DNA of 23,937 nucleotides from Utricularia gibba (lineage: Eukaryota > Streptophyta > Magnoliopsida > Lamiales > Lentibulariaceae): the NCBI GenBank assembly GCA_002189035.1, contig NEEC01000495.1, forward strand, positions 1 to 23,937, read 5' to 3'. Of the stretch, positions 13,215-23,931 are shown piece by piece; position 1 is the stretch's first letter, and each line of letters begins with the position of its first letter. Both the position numbers and the translations under genes were made by a program. Below the pieces are notes generated by a model, which saw only the letters and a list, made by a program, of their open reading frames with translations, ran no database searches and was not told where the DNA came from.

Positions 13215-13371
13215 GTTAATAAATGCATCAAGTTTTTTTGCCGAGCTACAAATGACTATGGGCCCGAGCTCGACTCGACCTCCTACTCGATACCGTTGCC
13301 CCACGAGAGCACCTTATCAAATATAAAGCATGCGGTTGAGAAAACCATTTTGGTGCTCATGAAATCCTAAC
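13215..13371 (+). repeat. Left half-monomer (157 bp) of the reference copy
   Basis: This is the first of two diverged half-units. It opens with AATAAATGCATCA plus a T-tract and GCCGAG, and ends with TTGAGAAAACCAT, then TGC-CATGAAATCCTAAC. The TGCAT at 13224 recurs at 13381 and again at 13538, exactly 157 bp apart each time, so the monomer splits into two equal halves. Homology rests on ordered matches at both ends of the halves; the middle is weaker. The alignment was made by eye. Confidence 0.75.
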
Positions 13372-13528
13372 TTCAATAACTGCATCACGATTTTCGTCGA
13401 GTAGGACCCGATGTGGCAAAGGAGTCAGACCGAACCTATGGTCAGAACGAAGTTCCAAAGACATCACCCGCCCAGAAACGACAAGCTTTTCCTTGAGAAA
13501 CCATGTAGGCAGCCTATTAAAACCCAAC
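13372..13528 (+). repeat. Right half-monomer (157 bp) of the reference copy
   Basis: This is the second half-unit. It opens with CAATAACTGCATCACGATTTTCGTCGAG, which is matched in order by the start of the left half, and ends with CCTTGAGAAACCATGTAGG and CTATTAAAACCCAAC, matching the end of the left half. In B-type units the right half carries the exact 13-mer TTGAGAAAACCAT that is also in the left half. In the middle, an ungapped 49-bp comparison of type A and related copies gave 25 identities by eye, so that part alone would not prove homology. Confidence 0.75.
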
Positions 13529-14758
13529 GTTAATAAATGCATCAATTTTTTTGCCGGGCTAAAATGACTCTGGGCGAGCCCGACTCGACCTTTGCCCGAT
13601 ACCGTGCCCCACTAGAGCGCCTCCTCAAATATAAAGCATGCGATTGAGAAAACATTTTGGGTGCTCATGAAATCCTAACTTCAATAACTGCATCACGATT
13701 TTCGTCGAGTAGGACCAGATTGGCAAAGGAGACAGACCGAACCTTGGGTCAGAACGAAGTTCACAACGACATCACCCGCCCAAAAACGACAAGCTTTTCC
13801 TTGAGAAAACGAGGCAGCCTATTAAAACCAACGTTAATAAATGCATCAAGTTTTTTGCCGAGCTACAAATGACTATGGCCCGAGCTCGACTCGACCTCCT
13901 ACTCGATACCGTTGCCCCACGAGAGCACCTTATCAAATATAAAGCATGCGGTTGAGAAAACCATTTTGGGTGCTCATGAAATCCTAACTTCAATAACTGC
14001 ATCACGATTTTCGTCGAGTAGGACCCGATGTGGCAAAGGAGTCAGACCGAACCTTGGTCAGAACGAAGTTCAAAAGACATCACCCGCCCAGAAACGACAA
14101 GCTTTTCCTTGAGAAACCATGTAGGCAGCCTATTAAAACCCAACGTTAATAAATGCATCAATTTTTTGCAGGCTAAAAATGACTCTGGGCGAGCCGACTC
14201 GACCTTTTGCCCGATACCGTCCCCACTAGAGCGCCTCCTCAACTATAAAGCATGCGATTGAAAAACATTTTGGGTGCTCATGAATCCTAACTTCAATAAC
14301 TGCATCACGATTTTCGTCGAGTAGGACCGATTTGGCAAAGGAGACAGACCGAACCTTGGGTCAGAACGAAGTTCACAACGACATCACCCGCCAAAAAACG
14401 ACAAGCTTTTCCTTGAGAAAACCATTGAGGCAGCCTATTAAAACCAACGTTAATAAATGCATCAAGTTTTTTCCGAGCTACAAATGACTATGGGCCCGAG
14501 CTCGACTCGACCTCCTTCGATACCGTTGCCCCACGAGAGCACCTTATCAAATATAAAGCATGCGGTTGAGAAAACCATTTTGGGTGCTCATGAAATCCTA
14601 ACTTCAATAACTGCATCACGATTTTCGTCGAGTAGGACCCGATGTGGCAAAGGAGTCAGACCGAACCTATGGTCAGAACGAAGTTCCAAAAGACATCACC
14701 CCCAGAAACGACAAGCTTTTCCTTGAGAAACCATGTAGGCAGCCTATTAAAACCCAAC

Positions 14759-15071
14759 GTTAATAAATGCATCACTTTTTTTGCAGGCTAAAAATGACTC
14801 TGGGAGCGAGCCCGACTCGACCTTTTGCCCGATACCGTGCCCCACTAGAGCGCCTCCTCAACTACAAAGCATGCGATTGAGAAAACATTTTGGGTGCTCA
14901 TGAAATCCTAACTTCAATAACTGCATCACGATTTTCGTCGAGTAGGACCAGATTTGGCAAAGGAGACAGACCGAACCTTGGGTCAGAACGAAGTTCCCAA
15001 CGACATCACCCGCCCAAAAACGACAAGCTTTTCCTTGAGAAAACCATTGAGGCAGCCTATTAAAACCAACC
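14759..15071 (+). repeat. Reference type B monomer (313 bp)
   Basis: Type B differs from A by a linked set of substitutions: GCAGGCTAAAAATGACTC, GGAGCGAGCCCGAC, CCTTTTGCCCG, CGTGCCCCACTAG, CTCCTCAACTAC, GCATGCGATTGAG, ACCAGATTTGG, GGAGACAGAC and AAACCATTGAGG. Other clear B units start at 7701, 8305, 8921, 12293, 13529, 14145, 16303, 16916, 18107, 20553, 22394 and 23014. Partial B units are at 931, 1859, 4621, 10451, 18718, 19331, 21162 and 21777. Co-occurrence of so many linked differences shows a real sequence subfamily rather than sequencing noise. Confidence 0.9.
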
Positions 15072-15692
15072 GTTAATAAATGCATCAATTTTTTTTGCCG
15101 GGCTACAAATGACTATGGCCGAGCTCGACTCGACCTCCTGCTCGATACCGTTGCCCCACGAGAGTGCCTTATCAAATATAAAGCATGCGGTTGAGAAAAC
15201 CATTTTGGGTGCTCATGATATCCTAACTTCAATAACTGCATCACGATTTTCGTCGAGTAGGACCCGATGTGGCAAAGGAGTCAGACCGAACCTTGGTCAG
15301 AACGAAGTTCCAAACGACATCACCCGCCAAAAACGACAAGCTTTTCCTTGAGAAAATGTAGGCAGCCTATAAAGCCGAACGTTAATAAATGCATCAATTT
15401 TTTTTGCCGGGCTACAAATGACTCTGGGCCGAGCTCGACTCGACCTCCTGCTCGATACCGTTGCCCCACGAGAGTGCCTTATCAAATATAAAGCATGCGG
15501 TTGAGAAAACCATTTTGGGTGCTCATGATATCCTAACTTCAATAACTGCATCACGATTTTCGTCGAGTAGGACCCGATGTGGCAAAGGAGTCAGACCGAA
15601 CCTTGGTCAGAACGAAGTTCCAAAAGACATCACCCGCCCAGAAACGACAAGCTTTTCCTTGAGAAACATGTAGGCAGCCTAATAAAGCCAAC
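15072..15692. repeat. Adjacent monomer pair sharing a private GATATC variant
   Basis: The two neighbouring copies starting at 15072 and 15381 both read CATGATATCC where other copies read CATGAAATCC, CATGAATCC or CATGATCC. This creates a GATATC site at 15217-15222 and 15527-15532. I found it in no other monomer. Sharing between neighbours indicates a recent local duplication or conversion of one unit. Confidence 0.75.
15381..15692 (+). repeat. Reference type C monomer (312 bp)
   Basis: Type C shares most positions with A but has AAT before the T-tract (no G), GCCGGGCTAC, GACTCTGGG, CCTCCTGCTCG and usually GAGTGCC or GAGCGCC instead of GAGCACC. It dominates the left third of the window and the groups between alternating runs, for example at 2477, 2779, 3090, 10754, 15381, 20246 and 23623. 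It is less sharply defined than B and grades into A, so its membership is approximate. Confidence 0.65.
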
Positions 15693-15993
15693 GTTAATAA
15701 ATGCATCAATTTTTTGCCGCTACAAATGACTCTGGGCCGAGCTCGACTCGACCTCCTGCTCGATACCGTTGCCCACGAGAGCCCTTATCAAATATAAAGC
15801 ATGCGGTTGAGAAAACCATTTTGGGTGCTCATGAATCCTAACTTCAATAACTGCATCACGATTTTCGTCGAGTAGGACCAGATTGGCAAAGGAGACAGAC
15901 CGAACCTTGGGTCAGAACGAAGTTCACAACGACATCACCCGCCCAAAAACGACAAGCTTTTCCTTGAGAAAAGGCAGCCTATTAAAACCAACC
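15693..15993 (+). repeat. Chimeric monomer: C-type left half, B-type right half
   Basis: The left half has CCTCCTGCTCG, CGTTGCCC and GCATGCGGTTGAG (A/C type). The right half switches to ACCAGATTGG, GGAGACAGAC and TTCACAACG (B type), and the following unit begins with the AACCGTTAAT junction typical after B. The switch lies in or next to the invariant core, as expected if that identity tract supports exchange. Confidence 0.75.
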
Positions 15994-17224
15994 GTTAATA
16001 AATGCATCAAGTTTTTTGCCGAGCTACAAATGACTATGGGCCGAGCTCGACTCGACCTCCTACTCGATACCGTTGCCCCACGAGAGCCCTTATCAAATAT
16101 AAAGCATGCGGTTGAGAAAACCATTTTGGGTGCTCATGAAATCCTAACTTCAATAACTGCATCACGATTTTCGTCGAGTAGGACCCGATGTGGCAAAGGA
16201 GTCAGACCGAACCTATGGTCAGAACGAAGTTCCAAAAGACATCACCCCAGAAACGACAAGCTTTTCCTTGAGAAACCATGTAGGCAGCCTATTAAAACCA
16301 ACGTTAATAAATGCATCACTTTTTTTGCGGCTAAAATGACTCTGGGCGAGCCGACTCGACCTTTGCCCGATACCGTGCCCCACTAGAGCGCCTCCTCAAC
16401 TACAAAGCATGCGATTGAAAACATTTTGGGTGCTCATGAAATCCTAACTTCAATAACTGCATCACGATTTTCGTCGAGTAGGACCAGATTGGCAAAGGAG
16501 ACAGACCGAACCTTGGGTCAGAACGAAGTTCACAACGACATCACCCGCCAAAAACGACAAGCTTTTCCTTGAGAAAACCATTGAGGCAGCCTATTAAAAC
16601 CAACCGTTAATAAATGCATCAAGTTTTTTGCCGAGCTACAAATGACTATGGGCCCGAGCTCGACTCGACCTCCTACTCGATACCGTTGCCCCACGAGAGC
16701 CTTATCAAATATAAAGCATGCGGTTGAGAAAACCATTTTGGGTGCTCATGAAATCCTAACTTCAATAACTGCATCACGATTTTCGTCGAGTAGGACCCGA
16801 TGTGGCAAAGGAGTCAGACCGAACCTATGGTCAGAACGAAGTTCCAAAGACATCACCCCCAGAAACGACAAGCTTTTCCTTGAGAAACCATGTAGGCAGC
16901 CTATTAAAACCCAACGTTAATAAATGCATCATTTTTTTGCAGGCTAAAATGACTCTGGAGCGAGCCGACTCGACCTTTTGCCCGATACCGTGCCCCACTA
17001 GAGCGCCTCCTCAACTACAAAGCATGCGATTGACAAAAACATTTTGGGTGCTCATGAAATCCTAACTTCAATAACTGCATCACGATTTTCGTCGAGTAGG
17101 ACCAGATTTGGCAAAGGAGACAGACCGAACCTTGGGTCAGAACGAAGTTCCCAACGACATCACCCGCCAAAAACGACAAGCTTTTCCTTGAGAAAACCAT
17201 TGAGGCAGCCTATTAAAACCAACC
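15994..17224. repeat. Alternating A/B run, two dimers
   Basis: Order A (15994), B (16303), A (16606), B (16916). Both A units carry the CCTATGG marker (16212-16218 and 16824-16830). B starts are 613 bp apart. The run is preceded by the chimeric unit at 15693 and followed by three non-B units. Confidence 0.85.
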
Positions 17225-17825
17225 GTTAATAAATGCATCAATTTTTTTTGCCGAGCTACAAATGACTATGGCCCGAGCTCGACTCGACCTCCTGCTCGAT
17301 ACCGTTGCCCACGAGAGCCTTATCAAATATAAAGCATGCGGTTGAGAAAACCATTTTGGGTGCTCATGAAATCCTAACTTCAATAACTGCATCACGATTT
17401 TCGTCGAGTAGGACCCGATGTGGCAAAGGAGTCAGACCGAACCTTGGTCAGAACGAAGTTCAAACGACATCACCGCCCAAAAACGACAAGCTTTTCCTTG
17501 AGAAACAATGTAGGCGCCTATAAACCCAACGTTAATAAATGCATCAAGTTTTTTGCCGAGCTACAAATGACTCTGGCCGAGCTCGACTCGACCTCCTGCT
17601 CGATACCGTTGCCCCACGAGAGTGCCTTATCAAATATAAAGCATGCGGTTGAGAAAACCATTTTGGGTGCTCATGAATCCTAACTTCAATAACTGCATCA
17701 CGATTTTCGTCGAGTAGGACCGATGTGGCAAAGGAGTCAGACCGAACCTTGGTCAGAACGAAGTTCGACATCACCCGCAGAAACGACAAGCTTTTCTTGA
17801 GAAACATGTAGGCAGCCTAACCAAC

Positions 17826-18106
17826 GTTAATAATGCATCAATTTTTTGCCTACAAATGAAGCTCGACTCGACCTCCTGCTCGATACCGTTGCCCACGAGA
17901 GCGCCTGCATGCGGTTGAGAAAACCATTTTGGGTGCTCATGAAATCCTAACTTCAATAACTGCATCACGATTTTCGTCGAGTAGGACCCGATGTGGCAAA
18001 GGAGTCAGACCGAACCTTGGTCAGAACGAAGTTCCAAAGACATCACCCGCCCAGAAACGACAAGCTTTTCCTTGAGAAACCATGTAGGCAGCCTATTAAA
18101 ACCAAC
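17826..18106 (+). repeat. Shortest monomer (281 bp) with internal deletions
   Basis: This copy lacks about 10 bp after AAATGA (the CTCTGGGCCG stretch) and 13 bp between GCGCCT and GCATGCGG (the TATCAAATATAAA stretch). It also misses a few bases in TTTTGCC(GGC)TAC and one A in TAATAAATGC. Its right half is normal. The 13-bp loss removes the most A+T-rich patch of the unit. It may be a real deletion derivative or a badly called stretch of consensus. Confidence 0.8.
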
Positions 18107-19938
18107 GTTAATAAATGCATCAATTTTTTTGCGGCTAAAATGACTCTGGGAGAGCCCGACTCGACCTGCCCGATACCGTGCCCCACGAGCGCCTCCTCAA
18201 CTATAAAGCATGCGATTGACAAAACATTTTGGGTGCTCATGAAATCCTAACTTCAATAACTGCATCACGATTTTCGTCGAGTAGGACCAGATTGGCAAAG
18301 GAGACAGACCGAACCTTGGTCAGAACGAAGTTCACAACGACATCACCCGCCCAAAGACAAGCTTTTCCTTGAGAAAACCATTGAGGCAGCCTATTAAAAC
18401 CAACCGTTAATAAATGCATCAAGTTTTTTGCCGAGCTACAAATGACTATGGGCCCGAGCTCGACTCGACCTCCTACTCGATACCGTTGCCCACGAGAGCA
18501 CCTTATCAAATATAAAGCATGCGGTTGAGAAAACCATTTTGGGTGCTCATGAATCCTAACTTCAATAACTGCATCACGATTTTCGTCGAGTAGGACCCGA
18601 TGTGGCAAAGGAGTCAGACCGAACCTATGGTCAGAACGAAGTTCCAAAAGACATCACCCGCCAGAAAACGACAAGCTTTTCCTTGAGAAACCATGTAGGC
18701 AGCCTATTAAAACCAACGTTAATAAATGCATCACTTTTTTTGCGGCTAAAAATGACTCTGGGCGAGCCCGACTCGACCTTTGCCCGATACCGTGCCCCAC
18801 TAGAGCGCCTCCTCAAATACAAAGCATGCGATTGAGAAAACCATTTTGGGTGCTCATGAAATCCTAACTTCAATAACTGCATCACGATTTTCGTCGAGTA
18901 GGACCCGATTGGCAAAGGAGTCAGACCGAACCTTGGTCAGAACGAAGTTCACAACGACATCACCGCCCAAAAACGACAAGCTTTTCCTTGAGAAAACCAT
19001 TGAGGCAGCCTATTAAAACCAACGTTAATAAATGCATCAAGTTTTTTGCCGAGCTACAAATGACTATGGCCCGAGCTCGACTCGACCTCCTGCTCGATAC
19101 CGTTGCCCACGAGAGCCTTATCAAATATAAAGCATGCGGTTGAGAAAACCATTTTGGGTGCTCATGAATCCTAACTTCAATAACTGCATCACGATTTTCG
19201 TCGAGTAGGACCCGATGTGGCAAAGGAGTCAGACCGAACCTGGTCAGAACGAAGTTCCAAAAGACATCACCGCCCAGAAAACGACAAGCTTTTCCTTGAG
19301 AAACCATGTAGGCAGCCTATTAAAACCAACGTTAATAAATGCATCAATTTTTTTTGCCGGGCTAAAAATGACTCTGGGGCGAGCTCGACTCGACCTGATA
19401 CCGTGCCCCACTAGAGCGCCTCCTCAAATATAAAGCATGCGGTTGAGAAAACATTTTGGGTGCTCATGAAATCCTAACTTCAATAACTGCATCACGATTT
19501 TCGTCGAGTAGGACCAGATTTGGCAAAGGAGACAGACCGAACCTTGGGTCAGAACGAAGTTCACAACGACATCACCCGCCAAAACGACAAGCTTTTCCTT
19601 GAGAAAACCATTGAGGCAGCCTATTAAAACCAACGTTAATAAATGCATCAAGTTTTTGCCGAGCTACAAATGACTATGGGCCCGAGCTCGACTCGACCTC
19701 CTACTCGATACCGTTGCCCCACGAGAGCACCTTATCAAATATAAAGCATGCGGTTGAGAAAACCATTTTGGGTGCTCATGAAATCCTAACTTCAATAACT
19801 GCATCACGATTTTCGTCGAGTAGGACCCGATGTGGCAAAGGAGTCAGACCGAACCTTGGTCAGAACGAAGTTCCAAACGACATCACCGCCCAAAACGACA
19901 AGCTTTTCCTTGAGAAAACCATGTAGGCAAAAACCAAC
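18107..19938. repeat. Alternating B/A run, three dimers
   Basis: Order B (18107), A (18406), B (18718), A (19024), B (19331), A (19635), with B starts 611 and 613 bp apart. The unit at 18718 has a B left half but reverts to ACCCGATTGG and GGAGTCAGAC in its right half. The unit at 19331 is B with GCATGCGGTTGAG and lacks about 10 bp in CGACCTGATACC. These mosaics show that exchange between types is ongoing. Confidence 0.82.
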
Positions 19939-20552
19939 GTTAATAAATGCATCAATTTTTTGCCGAGCTACAAATGACTATGGCCGAGCTCGACTCGACC
20001 TCCTGCTCGATACCGTTGCCCCACGAGAGCGCCTTATCAAATATAAAGCATGCGGTTGAGAAAACCATTTTGGGTGCTCATGAATCCTAACTTCAATAAC
20101 TGCATCACGATTTTCGTCGAGTAGGACCGATGTGGCAAAGGAGTCAGACCGAACCTTGGTCAGAACGAAGTTCCAAAAGACATCACCCGCCAGAAACGAC
20201 AAGCTTTTCCTTGAGAAACTATGTAGGCAGCCTAATAAAGCCAACGTTAATAAATGCATCAATTTTTTTGCCGGCTACAAATGACTCTGGGCCGAGCTCG
20301 ACTCGACCTCCTGCTCGATACCGTTGCCCACGAGAGTGCCTTATCAAATATAAAGCATGCGGTTGAGAAAACCATTTTGGGTGCTCATGAATCCTAACTT
20401 CAATAACTGCATCACGATTTTCGTCGAGTAGGACCCGATGTGGCAAAGGAGTCAGACCGAACCTTGGTCAGAACGAAGTTCAAAAGACATCACCCGCCAG
20501 AAACGACAAGCTTTTCCTTGAGAAACCATGTAGGCAGCCTATTAAAACCAAC

Positions 20553-23500
20553 GTTAATAAATGCATCAATTTTTTGGGCTAAAATGACTCTGGGAGCGAG
20601 CCGACTCGACCTTTTGCGATACCGTGCCCCACTAGAGCGCTCCTCAACTAAAGCATGCGATTGAGAAAACATTTTGGGTGCTCATGAAATCCTAACTTCA
20701 ATAACTGCATCACGATTTTCGTCGAGTAGGACCAGATTGGCAAAGGAGACAGACCGAACCTTGGGTCAGAACGAAGTTCAAACGACATCACCCGCCCAAA
20801 AAACGACAAGCTTTTCCTTGAGAAAACCATTGAGGCAGCCTATTAAAACCAACGTTAATAAATGCATCAAGTTTTTTGCCGAGCTACAAATGACTATGGG
20901 CCGAGAGCTCGACTCGACCTCCTGCTCGATACCGTTGCCCCACGAGAGCCTTATCAAATATAAAGCATGCGGTTGAGAAAACCATTTTGGGTGCTCATGA
21001 AATCCTAACTTCAATAACTGCATCACGATTTTCGTCGAGTAGGACCCGATGTGGCAAAGGAGTCAGACCGAACCTTGGTCAGAACGAAGTTCAAAAGACA
21101 TCACCCGCCAGAAACGACAAGCTTTTCCTTGAGAAACCATGTAGGCAGCCTAAAAACCAACGTTAATAAATGCATCAATTTTTTTGCGCTACAAATGACT
21201 CTGGGCGAGCCGACTCGACCTTTTGCCGATACCGTGCCCACGAGAGCGCCTCCTCAAATATAAAGCATGCGGTTGAGAAAACCATTTTGGGTGCTCATGA
21301 AATCCTAACTTCAATAACTGCATCACGATTTTCGTCGAGTAGGACCAGATTGGCAAAGGAGACAGACCGAACCTTGGGTCAGAACGAAGTTCACAACGAC
21401 ATCACCCGCCCAAAAACGACAAGCTTTTCCTTGAGAAACCATTGAGGCAGCCTATTAAAACCAACGTTAATAAATGCATCAAGTTTTTTGCCGAGCTACA
21501 AATGACTATGGGCCCGAGCTCGACTCGACCTCCTACTCGATACCGTTGCCCCACGAGAGCACCTTATCAAATATAAAGCATGCGGTTGAGAAAACCATTT
21601 TGGGTGCTCATGAATCCTAACTTCAATAACTGCATCACGATTTTCGTCGAGTAGGACCCGATGTGGCAAAGGAGTCAGACCGAACCTTGGTCAGAACGAA
21701 GTTCCAAAAGACATCACCGCCCAGAAACGACAAGCTTTTCCTTGAGAAACCATGTAGGCAGCCTATTAAAACCAACGTTAATAAATGCATCAATTTTTTT
21801 GCAGGCTACAAATGACTCTGGGAGCGAGCCCGACTCGACCTTTTGCCGATACCGTTGCCCACGAGAGCGCCTCCTCAAATATAAAGCATGCGGTTGAAAA
21901 ACATTTTGGGTGCTCATGAAATCCTAACTTCAATAACTGCATCACGATTTTCGTCGAGTAGGACCGATGGCAAAGGAGTCAGACCGAACCTTGGGTCAGA
22001 ACGAAGTTCACAACGACATCACCGCCCAAAAACGACAAGCTTTTCCTTGAGAAAACCATTGAGGCAGCCTATTAAAACCAACGTTAATAAATGCATCAAG
22101 TTTTTTGCCGAGCTACAAATGACTATGGGCCCGAGCTCGACTCGACCTCCTGCTCGATACCGTTGCCCCACGAGAGCCTTATCAAATATAAAGCATGCGG
22201 TTGAGAAAACCATTTTGGGTGCTCATGAAATCCTAACTTCAATAACTGCATCACGATTTTCGTCGAGTAGGACCCGATGTGGCAAAGGAGTCAGACCGAA
22301 CCTTGGTCAGAACGAAGTTCCAAAAGACATCACCCGCCCAGAAACGACAAGCTTTTCCTTGAGAAACCATGTAGGCAGCCTATTAAAACCAACGTTAATA
22401 AATGCATCACTTTTTTGCGGCTAAAAAATGACTCTGGGAGCGAGCCGACTCGACCTTTTGCCGATACCGTGCCCCACTAGAGCGCCTCCTCAAATACAAA
22501 GCATGCGATTGAGAAAACATTTTGGGTGCTCATGAAATCCTAACTTCAATAACTGCATCACGATTTTCGTCGAGTAGGACCAGATTGGCAAAGGAGACAG
22601 ACCGAACCTTGGGTCAGAACGAAGTTCACAACGACATCACCCGCCCAAAAACGACAAGCTTTTCCTTGAGAAAACCATTGAGGCAGCCTATTAAAACCAA
22701 CCGTTAATAAATGCATCAAGTTTTTTGCCGAGCTACAAATGACTATGGGCCCGAGCTCGACTCGACCTCCTGCTCGATACCGTTGCCCCACGAGAGCCTT
22801 ATCAAATATAAAGCATGCGGTTGAGAAAACCATTTTGGGTGCTCATGAAATCCTAACTTCAATAACTGCATCACGATTTTCGTCGAGTAGGACCCGATGT
22901 GGCAAAGGAGTCAGACCGAACCTTGGTCAGAACGAAGTTCCAAAGACATCACCCGCCCAGAAACGACAAGCTTTTCCTTGAGAAACCATGTAGGCAGCCT
23001 ATTAAAACCCAACGTTAATAAATGCATCAATTTTTTGCGGCTAAAAATGACTCTGGGAGCGAGCCGACTCGACCTTTTGCCCGATACCGTGCCCCACTAG
23101 AGCGCCTCTCAACTACAAAGCATGCGATTGAAAAACATTTTGGGTGCTCATGAAATCCTAACTTCAATAACTGCATCACGATTTTCGTCGAGTAGGACCA
23201 GATAAAGGAGTCAGACCGAACCTTGGTCAGAACGAAGTTCACAACGACATCACCCGCCAAAAAACGACAAGCTTTTCCTTGAGAAAACATTGAGGCAGCC
23301 TATTAAAACCAACGTTAATAAATGCATCAAGTTTTTTGCCGAGCTACAAATGACTATGGGCCGAGCTCGACTCGACCTCCTGCTCGATACCGTTGCCCAC
23401 GAGAGCACCTTATCAAATATAAAGCATGCGGTTGAGAAAACCATTTTGGGTGCTCATGAATCCTAACTTCAATAACTGCATCACGATTTTCGTCGAGTAG

Positions 23501-23622
23501 GACCGATGTGGCAAAGGAGTCAGACCGAACCTTGGTCAGAACGAAGTTCCAAAAGACATCACCGCCCAGAAACGACAAGCTTTTCCTTGAGAAACTATGT
23601 AGGCAGCCTAATAAAGCCGAAC
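20553..23622. repeat. Longest alternating B/A run, five dimers
   Basis: Order B (20553), A (20854), B (21162), A (21466), B (21777), A (22083), B (22394), A (22703), B (23014), A (23314). B starts are spaced 609, 615, 617 and 620 bp. The B units at 21162 and 21777 have been partly converted toward A (GCATGCGGTTG; CACGAG), but keep CCTTTTGCCG and TTCACAACG. The run ends at a C-type unit at 23623. Confidence 0.85.
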
Positions 23623-23931
23623 GTTAATAAATGCATCAATTTTTTTGCCGGCTACAAATGACTCTGGGCCGAGCTCGACTCGACCTCCTGCTCGATACCG
23701 TTGCCCACGAGAGTGCCTTATCAAATATAAAGCATGCGGTTGAGAAACCATTTTGGGTGCTCATGAATCCTAACTTCAATAACTGCATCACGATTTTCGT
23801 CGAGTAGGACCCGATGTGGCAAAGGAGTCAGACCGAACCTATGGTCAGAACGAAGTTCCAAAAGACATCACCCGCCCAGAAACGACAAGCTTTTCCTTGA
23901 GAAACCATGTAGGCAGCCTATTAAAACCAAC

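Larger units (their letters stand above)
13215..13528 (+). repeat. Reference type A monomer (314 bp, longest copy)
   Basis: This is one of the least eroded copies and a good reference for type A. Diagnostic bases in order are: AAG before the T-tract, GCCGAGCTAC, GACTATGGG, CCTCCTACTCG, CGTTGCCCCACGAG, GAGCACC, GCATGCGGTTGAG, ACCCGATGTGG, GGAGTCAGAC, CCTATGG, TTCCAAAGAC, CGCCCAGAAAC and GAAACCATGTAGG. Other A or A-like units start at 8006, 8608, 13833, 14449, 15994, 16606, 18406, 19024, 19635, 20854, 21466, 22083, 22703 and 23314. Even this copy has one G fewer than usual in its TTTTGG(G)TGC stretch. Confidence 0.9.
13215..15071. repeat. Alternating A/B run, three dimers
   Basis: Order A (13215), B (13529), A (13833), B (14145), A (14449), B (14759). 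The B starts are 616 and 614 bp apart. Types are assigned from ACCCGATGTGG/GGAGTCAGAC (A) versus ACCAGATTTGG-like/GGAGACAGAC (B), together with CACGAG versus CACTAG. One B unit (14145) reads ACCGATTTGG, one base short. Confidence 0.88.
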
